NCBI GenBank assembly: GCA_014898415.1
Contig: RCTD01000026.1
Location: forward strand, 310,001-374,000
DNA from: Stromatinia cepivora
Taxonomy: Eukaryota; Ascomycota; Leotiomycetes; Helotiales; Sclerotiniaceae
Reading direction: 5' to 3'
Length of the DNA: 64,000 nt
This document shows, one piece after another, positions 35,124 to 45,473 of the stretch; within the stretch, counting starts at the first letter, position 1; each line of letters starts with the position of its first letter. The notes beneath the pieces were generated by a model, which saw nothing but the letters and a program-made list of their open reading frames with translations, was not told the origin of the DNA and searched no databases. The translations under genes were made by a program, and so were the position numbers.

Positions 35124-35286
35124 TGCCAAAAGGGAATGGTTATTTTGATTTTTGGGCATGGCGACGGAGTTTGGGTTAAGTTATTTGACAGATATAATAA
35201 ATGGCCGCCATATGGATCGGTGAATCATGGCAAACCACCACAATGATATCAGGTCGGAATCGGGACCTCCACCATACTATTCAACC

Positions 35287-35727
35287 CTAAACAGATCCCA
35301 AGTTCTCATTCGCGAGCCTTCCGCCTCCACCTCCATCAACATCTAGACCTTCAGCTCGTTGACTTTTGATCTTCTCTCTAGCCTCCTTCTGCTCTGCCTT
35401 TTGTCTATCCAAATCACTTGTATAACTACCCTCCTCACCCCATCCAGCATTCTTCTTGTCGAATTGAGCAGCCATCACTTCTCCTTCGCCTGGCATCCTC
35501 ATTTGCTCTCCATCTAAATCTTCTTGTTGAGGTCCATATTTGGAGCCCGATAATTTGGCATTACTGTCGTCTGCGTCGTCTTTTGGATGATCGCCATGAC
35601 CCATTGCTGTGGCTGATCCTGCTGACATTCCAGGAGTTGCTGTTGAGGATGGTGCGCCGGAGTTGGGACCAAATGTTGTAACGGCGGGGGTGGAGTTGAG
35701 GGAGGATTGATTTTGAGATGCGGACAT
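35287..35727 (-). CDS. Conserved fungal hypothetical protein, disordered
   Basis: An intronless 146-aa frame with an ATG at 35727. The N-terminal 50 residues are Ser/Thr/Gly/Asn-rich. The rest is charged: DHPKDDADDSNAKLSGSKYG, EQMRMPGEGEVMAAQFDKK, then a helix-prone DRQKAEQKEAREKIKSQRAE. Small proteins with an MPGEGEVM…AQFDKK…GWGEEGSYTSDLDRQKAEQ layout are familiar from filamentous fungi, but I know no function. It converges on TAF3 and diverges from palC. Confidence 0.65.
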   Translation of the reverse strand: MSASQNQSSLNSTPAVTTFGPNSGAPSSTATPGMSAGSATAMGHGDHPKDDADDSNAKLSGSKYGPQQEDLDGEQMRMPGEGEVMAAQFDKKNAGWGEEGSYTSDLDRQKAEQKEAREKIKSQRAEGLDVDGGGGGRLANENLGSV

Positions 35728-36358
35728 TTTGGACTGAATGGATGGAGCTGGATAAATGCTTGGTCTTTGTGTATGAGATTTGTGTATGAGATATTTGAAT
35801 ATATGTCAGAGTATTAATTTTTCAATGGTTTTGGTTGGAATGGGGTTGTCGATGAATCAATAAAACAGTGAATACTTGTTGATTTACGCGTTGACTTGAT
35901 ATAATCACCTACCTTGCCCAGTGGCATTTCTAGTAAAGATGACGTAAATATAAACGAATTGGTGGAATTTGATAATAATTCCAGATTAGATTTGGGATAA
36001 AGCAAAGTGATAGCTACGGTGATTCTGAAAAGCCTTGAATGCAGTCAATATCATTGCCCCGCCAAATCCAAAACGGAGCACGGGGTCATTGTTCAATGTT
36101 CATCACATTTCAACACGTCGTTTCTTCCTCGATTTACCAATTTATATCCTCATTCTTGTGACTTGAACAGCCACGCTTATTGGGGACAGCTCCCAAGTAG
36201 CAACTCTATATTCCAATTCATAGAAACTACCATCCGAACAACAAAGATTCCGCCCTTCACGAATACTCATTATAAGCTTCGAAGGAAAAGCACGTGTAGC
36301 TATCTTGATCTTCACGCGTCAAGGGCATCATCCTATATTCGCATTAAGATATCCAGTC

Positions 36359-37850
36359 ATGCCTTTCCCACTCGAACTTCCTACAACATCATCATTTTCG
36401 TTTTCAACATACTTCACTAGCGACTCACATCCATCACTACCTCTGGCAGCGAGTACTTACAGAGGAGTTCTTCGTGATGCATTGAAGAAACACAAACGAC
36501 TTACTCCTTTACAACAATCTTCAAATCTTTCATCCATTCTTCAAGCACTCAATAACTACATCCCATATCTATTAGCTCTCGACTCTGGAATATCTTCTCA
36601 ATCTTTACCGGGAGCAGAACACATAGATATCATTCTTACTTCAACACCAACCCTGGAATGGCGTCCAACTCTTTCAGATCCTGCAATACCTGGAAGAGAA
36701 ACTCCAAGATTAAAGATACAAAGTCTAGAATATGAAATCTATTTTGTTCTTTCAACATTAGCCTATATTCATGTTCTTCTTTCACGATCTTCATTACATC
36801 CCCTCTATTCATCAGCTACGGCATCACCATCACCTGATCAAAGAACTTCATGTATTAAAGCTGCCACAGAACAACTATTATCAGCTGGCTCTATTCACAA
36901 CTATCTTTTTACTCGCTCAACAACTTTAACTTCCCCGCCCCCTTGTCCAGATATTTCGAATCCAGTTTTCCGTGCTTTAAGTAGCTTGGCTTTAGCAGAG
37001 AGCACATTGCTAGCAGTCTTAAAAGATGATCCGTATCCAGCAGCAGTTCAACAAGATCGCAATAAAAACGATAAAGAATGGATGATTAAAGCTCCTGAGA
37101 TGCCCAAAGTTCGTGCTCATCTCTTTGCAAGATTATGTCTTGCTGCTGCTGAACATGCGGGTAATGCTGTAGCAATGCTAGGTGGAATGGGTAATGGAGG
37201 AAAAGGAAAAGTTGATGCTGAATTGTTAAAATATGTGGAAGATTTGCGAAGAGTAGGGAGAGGAAAAGCTTGTAGATTCTTTGGGGTGGATGCTGAATTA
37301 GGTGGGAAAACAGGTGATGGTATTGGATGGTTAAGAGCTGGCTTGAGTGAGTTAGGAGTAGCGGTGGGAGATGATGGAAAGAAATCTTCTGGGATAGGAT
37401 TCGGAAGATTCAAGAAAGAATGGACAGAGAAAAGAGAGGATCGTAGAGTTGAGAAAGGAAAAGATTGGGGAAGTGATGCAGGAAAAGCTGAGGAGAGTAG
37501 AGTTCTAGAAATGTTGGAAAAGAAATGGGTGAAGATGAATGATACTGTATGTCACAATCCATTTATTTCCTCATACCATCTACTAATAATGAGCGTAGAT
37601 CGGTACACAACTTATACCTTCCATAGGTACGCTCATCTCAAGCCTACCATCCGGACGGGAAATGCATACACTGAAATTGTATAATCCCCCAAGCCTTGAC
37701 ATCCAAGTCCTAGAAAGTATGAGAGCACCCCCAGATCGAGCAGATACATATGAAGAAAACGATAGTTCCGACGAAGATGATAATGGAACACTAGTTGGTG
37801 CATTCCCAGGCACCAAGGGAGATTATACTGCCAACGCAAATTATTTCTAA
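36359..37850 (+). CDS. palC: pH-response regulator PalC
   Basis: A BRO1-domain protein of the ambient-pH (Pal/Rim) pathway. It is recruited to plasma-membrane ESCRT-III (Vps32) foci under alkaline conditions and is required to activate PacC. Exons 36359-37546 and 37599-37850 join in phase 0 (GTATGT donor, CGTAG acceptor) to give 479 aa. The start [20 protein letters not shown], followed by [20 protein letters not shown], is a strong family signature. The BRO1-like helical region extends to about residue 360 ([20 protein letters not shown]). The conserved C-terminal block [19 protein letters not shown] is encoded by exon 2. An upstream in-frame extension lacks an ATG. Confidence 0.9.
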
Positions 37851-38199
37851 ATCAAACAACTAGATATCCAATTTCCAAATCTTCGAAATTCAAAAATACA
37901 TTCTAGATCAAAATGGCAGACCAAGATGGTTGAAATTCCCCAAAATGGAAATGTAACACAAGCAAGCTCCACCCATCCATTCATTTCCGGTATATCCACA
38001 TCACCACACCACATCGCCACACCGCTAGTTCAATGGTTCACAAAAAAAACCACCACAGGTTCATCACTCGGTGCAACAATAAGATATGCAACAGATTGAT
38101 CTCCTGTTTCAGGATACGGAGTATCGTTCTTTCTTTTTAGTGGTGAGTGGTGAGTTAGTGGGTCATGGGTCATGTCGCGCCACGTGTTTTTGTTCATGT

Positions 38200-38345
38200 G
38201 ATTTGTGGGGTGGATGGGATGGGGGGATGAGGTTTGGAGGTGGGATGGATGGGGGAATGGGCATGAGGGTTGGAGATTTGATGGGGGGATGTATGGAGGT
38301 GGGATGGATGGATAGGGGGATGGGAGGATGGATAGTAGGTACTAG
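38200..38345. repeat. G-rich degenerate repeat (GGGATGGATG)
   Basis: The plus strand carries many runs of 3-6 G separated by AT, T or A (GGGATGGATGGGGG and similar), about 150 bp long. Followed at 38456-38468 by a run of 11-12 G. Such G-tracts can form G-quadruplexes and are prone to slippage. Confidence 0.55.
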
Positions 38346-41300
38346 GTAGTAAGGGGATTTATGGGGTTGGTGAATGGTTAATGGTGAGTGAGTACCGGTA
38401 TGTTGGGTTGGGTCACTTGGGTTATTTAATTTGGGTGGTGGGTAGACTTTGTTATTGGGGGGGGGGGGTGGTTTTTTTCCATGTTGAAGAGAGTAATGTG
38501 TGTTTAATGTTATAATGTGGAAGAGGTTTGGTGTGATGTTGATATTATTAATCAAATTTGAAGAATTTAACTCAATATATTCTTTGTGAATTCATAATTG
38601 TCTATACTCAACCCACCATTAATATTACTTTATTTTATTTTACTTCTTCCTTTTTATATATTCCCTCCCCCTCTCCATCTCTATCCCCCTTTAAACTTAA
38701 AACCCCCAACCCCCAACCCTCTGATCCCCTAATCCCCACATCAGCCTACCTTTACTATTTCATGAAATATTTCTTCTTCGCCCAGTATATTTATCAGGAA
38801 TTTTTAGATATCTAGGATAAAATATTCGATATTCGATATTTTATATTAAAAACATTTAATAAAGAAATGATTTTTTGAGCGTTATATCCTAAAGTGAAGT
38901 GAAGTGAAGAGAAGTGAAGTGGAGTGAAATGTAGAAAAGGCGAACCTAGGAATTTCTTGACTCTTGACTCCTGGTGCTCTTTTTTTTAGGAGGTCGGGGT
39001 TACCAAGTTCTCGGATTTTGATATGACATTTAATTTCTTGATTGTTTTGGGTTGTGTTAGTTGTTTTGTTGTTGTCCTTATTATCTATTGCCACCATATG
39101 TCTCTCTATCCCAGCATTTCAATCCTTGAATACCTTTCTCCTTCCCCCTTCTCCAAGTCCAAGTACCCCCTCAACTCTCACCCATCTCCTCTTCCCCTGA
39201 GCCCTCCTCTCTCCTATCCCCAAACCCATCTCACTTCCCCCGAACCCTCCTCCCCTCCTCCCATCACCATCTTAAACACTCCCTCAAAACCAAACACTGC
39301 GGGTCCCAACAACCCAGTACTAACCACATGATTTCAGATTCGGATCCACGTCATAAATATCTTCGGTTCTTTCGCTAAAAATCCTTTCGGGATGGGATCA
39401 TTTAGCTACCGTTACTGTAAGATTTGGGTTTCTTCGTTTTTCTGGTTTCGAAGTTGTGTTTTTTTTAAAAGAAATGAGAAATTGCATCCAGAATAGGAAA
39501 TACAAGGGATGCAGAGTCTGAAACCTCAATCTCAATCTCAAAGTCGAAATTTCCATTCCATAAATGTATTTCCAGAAGAGGTATGAAATACATTCCTCTT
39601 GCTCGTTTTCACATTTCCAGTCTGTGGACCAATATTAGATGTTAAATCAAAATCAATCTCATACTCATATTTCCCACCTCGAGCTCGTCCGAATTTTACG
39701 TTGATATCAGCTCATGTACACTGCGCGGATGAAAGAATTGGTTATTCATACATAGCGTCTATGAATGGATTTATTCGTTGCCGAGAATGGAGCTCGATGG
39801 CCGCTTTTATGATGAGTGAGCGTAATGGCGACTTGTATCGCGGTGGATATATCATGTACAATAAAGTGGAGATGAAGAGGGATATGAGGACAGTGCGCTT
39901 TTCTTTTCTTGTAGACAAGTAGTCGATGAGAATTGTGAGCTTCTGCTTTATGAACTGAGAGATCGATTCGTCTGATGAAGGGGAAGAGTACTGAGTGTTG
40001 AGTATGGAAATGATAGAATCGTCAGCCGGTGCTAACTCGTTTTGTGCCGCATCCAATTGCTCAATTGTTTCTGGTTTTCCTCAGGTAAGGAAATGGATGT
40101 GGTAGCGTCTGAACTAGAGAGGAGACAAGTTGTCGGTGTTAGAAGGAAGTTGAATTTCCTTTCTATTGGATCATTGAATTTATGATTGTCATCGGATAGC
40201 TTTATAAGCATTCATGCTTTCAGAGGCTAGACCGATACCCGCTGCTATTCATTTTATTGCTCCCGTGACTACGAAGGACATGGTATGATAGTAAGGTAAG
40301 ATGTGAGGAAATGGATTGGAACCTTTGGAACTATGAAGAAGAAAATCTGATGTAAATAGTTCGCAATGCGTGTTTACAACGAGGATAGGAAATCAGAAAT
40401 ATCAAGTGAAAAGCTTGAAGTTAGAAAGAGATATCGAAATACCTATACATACTCAAATAGAAACTCAACCCAACGCAACTCATCTATAAATGCAATACAT
40501 ATACTTGAGCTTGTATATGTACGCATGGTGAAGCTCAGCCATGTCCACTAAAAACTTCACAGTTTTTCTCAGTAGGATTCCTCACGCATCGAAATCCTTT
40601 AAGAAAGTGCAAATCTGGTAATAATTGAACTTATTAGGCGTACGAAGTATGGTCAAGCCGAACGTTGGATACTTTGGATGCAGGGATTTAATTGGTTACC
40701 GAGTTGTCGGGTGGCACTTGGCCATTTAAGGAAGGACAGCGGAAATGATCACATGTGGGCACCTGCAATGAAATAAATGTGGTGATGCCTATGATTCAAA
40801 TGCTCGAGGAATCAATGGGCATATGGTCTCTTATTCAATGTACAAACTTTACCTGAACAATTAGTATAGCGAACTCCTGGTGAGCTCTCCAAATGCTTGT
40901 AATCACCTGTGAACATGACATTTGTGATACTGTCTTCAAAAATGATGCTTTACCCGTATGCCGAGTCTGAACAGGTATTCTAAATCAATAGATCATGTCT
41001 CTCTACGTGGCCAATATAATATATAGCAGCAGCCCTATCATTTGTTTGCGCCGAAGTCTAAAATCCTTTGATTTATAAAATAATTGGTGTTATTCAATGA
41101 AGCTGTCTTTGAGAAGTATATCATATCCAGATTTCATGACCTATACCCAAATAGATCGCTTGCTGATGGACAAACTGTATGCAGCAAAAAATCACCACAA
41201 CTAAGCTTCTATAGCTTGATATCACAATATCTAGCAAAATCGATAATCGATTCAAATACCAATGAATTCCCCTTTATTATTGAGCTTTTGACATATCTTT

Positions 41301-42052
41301 TTCCTCTTCCTGCTTTTCAGCTCAATTTTTCTTTAACCAAAGTGGGCCGCTGCAAAGATTCCGAAGAGTCATTCATCAGAAGTGGGATGAAGTGGATATA
41401 TCAAAAATTTAAACTCAAACTTCAATCAGCTTCATACCCGTGCAATAAGGGTCCAGCAGTAGAATCTAATCGGTAGATCAACTGTTCAGGGGCTTTTACC
41501 CGATGTCTAACCCCATACATATGAAATATAAGCGAATGTAATCTCTCAACTCTTCTCTTTAGGCTTCACTCTCCACATACCAACGCTTGGAACAACTCTC
41601 TTCCTCTTGAAGTTTTCGAAGAGGAAATGTTTTTTTTAATTCTTTAAACCAACAATATATCATTGTGAAGATATGTTTATATATACAAGAAGTTCTTGAT
41701 CAGGGCTATAATTTCATATTAATATCTCGGAAACGTCATAACCCGTCGTATGATAACAGAGGCACAGCGAAAGAAATTGTAGGTAGGTGGATACTTCAAT
41801 AGATACTAGGTTATTTCAAGCTTAATATAAGGTTATGCTTGATTTTCGCGCTATAAAATGATCTTCATCCTCGTTGCGGAATTTTCTTTATATGTCTTGT
41901 AAAGAGCACTTTGAGGCATTTAAACTTTCGCGTAATGTAAATGCTCGAAACTATTTCAAGAAATTCAAAGCGACGCATTGATCATTGAATGGCATAACTC
42001 CTCGGGGACGATGGAGTCTTTACCTGGAGAAGTTGGGTAAACGTCTTCTAGA

Positions 42053-42094
42053 TTAGAGTCTGAGAGTCTGAGAGTCTGAGAGTCTGAGAGTATG
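42053..42094 (+). repeat. 8-bp tandem repeat GAGTCTGA, 5 copies
   Basis: Units of GAGTCTGA follow one another four times and end in one GAGTATGA variant. Low-complexity microsatellite without an evident role. Confidence 0.7.
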
Positions 42095-42281
42095 ACGATG
42101 CACCATGATTCTTTCTGCGGATCAACTTCCCCAAGGATAGTAAGCTAAAATGATCTACCAATGGTGTATTCGAGTAGGAATTATCATTTGAAGATCATTC
42201 TTGGTAACAAGGTCTTTCCTGTTGGGACTGTACAGTATTGACAAGCCAACAGAGCTGGTGAGAAATCACTCGAAATCTCCA

Positions 42282-42371
42282 CGAAATACATGAAATACAT
42301 GAAATACATGAAATACATGAAATACATGAAATACATGAAATACCATGAAATACCATGAAATACCATGAAAA
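42282..42371 (+). repeat. Tandem repeat GAAATACAT / GAAATACCAT
   Basis: Six copies of the 9-mer GAAATACAT are followed by three copies of a 10-mer, GAAATACCAT. The change of unit length in one array records two rounds of expansion. The minus strand reads it as a chance Phe/Met/Tyr repeat, not a gene. Confidence 0.8.
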
Positions 42372-43933
42372 AGCCAGTCCAAAGATTCGAATCTTTACAG
42401 GAGGTAGGTGCAAATGCATATGACCCATGGCTGAGGCGAATCGAAGTGCCTGTAGTAAACTGGGTCCTAGCTCAACATATTCACGTGACCTTCAAGATTT
42501 GTCAAACATCATGTTGGACTGTCTAACATTATCAACGCAGCAGCAGTGCGATGGCACATCTTTGTCTTCCAATATTCAAATCAATGCTTTTTTGATACCA
42601 AATACCTCTAAATCATCCCAACGTTTTTCACTTTTATATACTCTTTGGGGTCACCGCTTCCAAGGCCGGTGAAGGGAGCAGATCTAGAAATTAAACAAAC
42701 AATCTTCAGAGAAGTCTCTGAATGAATTCCATAAAACCATATTCCACTCATCATCACCTCCATCTCTATCTCAATCACTATTTCCATTCTAGCTTTTAAC
42801 CCATCTTATCAACACACTCAGAACAATAAATCATGGCGCAGGCCTGCGAGTACTCACAAGGCGACCAGAATGACTAACCTATCATGATGGTACAGTACGA
42901 CAGTCATCGAAAAGCTTCTAGCAAGTTACCACGCCAAACCATCAATATGCGTGTACACTCGCGGAAATCCCGAAAAATTACAAGGAAACTCGGATCATAT
43001 TTTGAAATCGGCCTGGAAGGAAGTCTTTGTCCCGAATCAATATTCCCCCGCATGCCTTTAATCATGGGAGGCGACCTCGTCAAGGCCAATGCGAAGCAAA
43101 TAAACCTAAATAGACCGTGTATTTCATTTCGGTCAGAGAATTAATGGTTAGGCTTGCGAGTGTGAGTGTTGGGGTACGCGGCCATCTTTAAAGGCCTCCA
43201 ACTCAAAGCTTTTATGGGCTCCCGTTTAATATTCATCCGCGTTTGTGCGTGATACGCGTCTGGAAATCTGATGCTCTAGAGGATTTTATACCCCGCTGTA
43301 CAGATCTTCGAGCTATTTGATCAACAAATCAAATTCAAGTGATATTGAAAGAAGCTCGGTATTCAATTCAATGCTTAACCCGAAGGTTGAAGACAGTTAA
43401 TCCACCAGAGAAATCCAGACATCTACCAGTTTCCGACCAACCCTATGACCCTTTTTGCCGTGTTTTCCGTTTCTCCCGCGTTTACGGCGCCGAATCTTTT
43501 CCTAATGGTCTCCTATGGCTTGCTTTCTGCAGACAAAATGGTTTAATTGATATCAAGGCATAAGTCCATGCTTTTCAATGTACTACAGCCGCTTCCTACC
43601 GCGCTTGTGGTCTCCTTTACAGTTATAATTAGCCAGTATCTTCCCTCCCGAGGCCAATTTAGTTGTGAGCAAAGATTGTACTCAGGTCTTTTCTGCTGCT
43701 ATGCCTCAATTGGAATGAAAATTTCACAGCGCCTGTCATGAAAGCCTTGTTGGATGCTTGTTGTAAAGCGGGTGAGGGTGAGACTGACTTGCATATAAGC
43801 CATCTTTCCGAAAACAATAGTACTACCATCACTCAAACTGAATCGTCCCACTCTTCAGAACGATTCGATAGCACTTTTCAAAGCTTTGACTTTATCATCA
43901 CAAACAATACCCTTTACTGTTCAGTTGAACAGT

Positions 43934-44001
43934 ACCTACAACGTTGGCGCACCTACAACGTTGGCGCACCTACAACGTTGGCGCACCTACAACGTTGGCG
44001 C
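43934..44001 (+). repeat. 17-bp tandem repeat, 4 perfect copies
   Basis: ACCTACAACGTTGGCGC occurs four times head to tail without a mismatch. Each unit contains the 8-bp palindrome CAACGTTG. The array ends about 45 bp upstream of the next start codon, so it lies where promoter sites would be. Confidence 0.85.
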
Positions 44002-44047
44002 AAAAATTGATGATTGGTTTCTTATATAGACGACGAAAATTGAAAAC

Positions 44048-44629
44048 ATGAAGCCCATCAAGCCACCCACTTTTTCTCTCTCTTCTACTTCAAACCTTTC
44101 TTCATCCGCTTCTGATCCATCATCTAATATCTTAACCCTTCCAGATGTTGAGATAAATATTACGTGTAATAACAATAACCTCCCTCCCATAACTCTTCCA
44201 AGCATCTCCGCTCTGTTCCAATACTCTCTCCCACCACTACCAACAACAAGAACAAGAACCAACAATCCAATAACTCATCTCCCAACAAGAAAGCCAGGTT
44301 CCAGCGCAGCAGTAGTGTCAAACACCTCAACCACAACACAAGGTCTAGTTACCACCCAAAGAACCAAAATTATCAAAACTTTCGTTTCGCCCAAAGGATC
44401 TACGAAGATTATATTGATGATTACAATTACTACTGTCCAAGAACCACTTTTTAACAAGGAAAAGAATTCATGGGTTATGCGACGAATGACGGAAATTAGA
44501 AAGGTTATGGTTAGGAAGGGATTGAGATCTGGTTCTAGTGGAAAGAAAGATGGTGTTATGAAACGTACGAGATCTTCTAAGGAGAAGGGGACAAAGGAGA
44601 TGAAGAAAAGAGACATCGATTCAATGTGA
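44048..44629 (+). CDS. Hypothetical protein, low complexity
   Basis: An open frame of 193 aa from the ATG at 44048. The first half is rich in Ser, Thr, Pro and Asn. The last third is strongly basic (MVRKGLRSGSSGKKDGVMKR, then KEKGTKEMKKRD), which could be a nuclear or nucleic-acid-binding tail. I do not recognise a domain. It could be a chance frame, but its length and the ordered acidic/basic halves make a real gene possible. The four-copy 17-bp repeat lies immediately upstream. Confidence 0.35.
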   Translation: MKPIKPPTFSLSSTSNLSSSASDPSSNILTLPDVEINITCNNNNLPPITLPSISALFQYSLPPLPTTRTRTNNPITHLPTRKPGSSAAVVSNTSTTTQGLVTTQRTKIIKTFVSPKGSTKIILMITITTVQEPLFNKEKNSWVMRRMTEIRKVMVRKGLRSGSSGKKDGVMKRTRSSKEKGTKEMKKRDIDSM

Positions 44630-45473
44630 ATATTATCAGATATTACACTTGTCTTCGCGGTGCCGGTGAGCATGTCGAGGGGAGATTGCACATACATAGT
44701 TTTGAGGTACTTGTATATATGGGATTTAAGTTTCGTGGAGGGTTATAGCATGGTATGGGATGGATTGGACTGGGTATCAAAAGGAATGGGGCATCGGGAG
44801 GATAGGGAAATGGAAAAATGATACCATGGTATAGCATAGCGTTGGAACTTTAGGATAAAAAAGGAATGGTATAGGGGCGTAATTGATTTTGGAATTTACT
44901 TGCTTTATTCGATTCTACGGTGGCCGATATTTCTCGATAGCGAGTATAATCGTGTATGTCTGCAATTTCTTGAATAATTTCTTTGGGTATATCCATCTCT
45001 AATAGTCAAGATTTATATTCGAATTTTAAAAATTTCTCATTCAAGTTGAATCTCAGCCAAGTTTAAATTTTCAGAAATTAAACATTATTTTTTAATACAC
45101 ATTCTCAATTATTCAAACCCTCAAAAAAGAAGTCTTATTAGAAAAATCACGGTTAGACCACAATAAGTAATTCAGACATCACGAATATATCATAAACTAT
45201 ATTCATATCATACACATCGATATGCATATCCACAACAGCATTAGTATTACTATCGTTTTTCAAACCTCAACTTAAAAATATTACTTTAATTTCGTCCCGA
45301 AACAAAACAAAATAAAATAAAATAAACTTCAAAACGAATGTCCACATATCCATCCAACCATATATCCTCTCCCATATCTTTTCCCATCCCCTCCCTCGCT
45401 CCCCCCATTTCCCTTTCTCCACTCCTTCTCCATCCCTCCCTCAAACAATCCTCAAACACGCCCCTCCCCCCAT
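44630..45473. other. Intergenic region
   Basis: About 840 bp, increasingly AT-rich toward 45300. It should include the 3' UTR of the CFEM gene that ends at 45474. No gene is seen. Confidence 0.4.

Larger units (their letters stand above)
37851..44047. other. Gene-poor region, about 6.2 kb
   Basis: Base composition is ordinary, yet I find no reading frame with a recognisable domain, and open stretches stay below 131 codons. It includes a G-rich stretch (38200-38345), GAAGT-type repeats near 38890-38930, an 8-bp tandem repeat near 42055, a 9-bp array at 42280-42370 and a 17-bp array at 43934-44001. Open stretches at 39599-39922, 41084-41476 and 43339-43741 start with non-ATG codons or lack support. 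It may hold decayed genes, non-coding RNAs or long UTRs. Confidence 0.5.

Noticed and set aside
39599..40056. Overlapping open frames on both strands
   Set aside because: Neither has a recognised domain, and the plus-strand frame has a non-ATG start.
41084..41476. Plus-strand 130-codon open stretch
   Set aside because: Starts with a non-ATG codon, and the residue pattern is not convincing. It could be a decayed exon.
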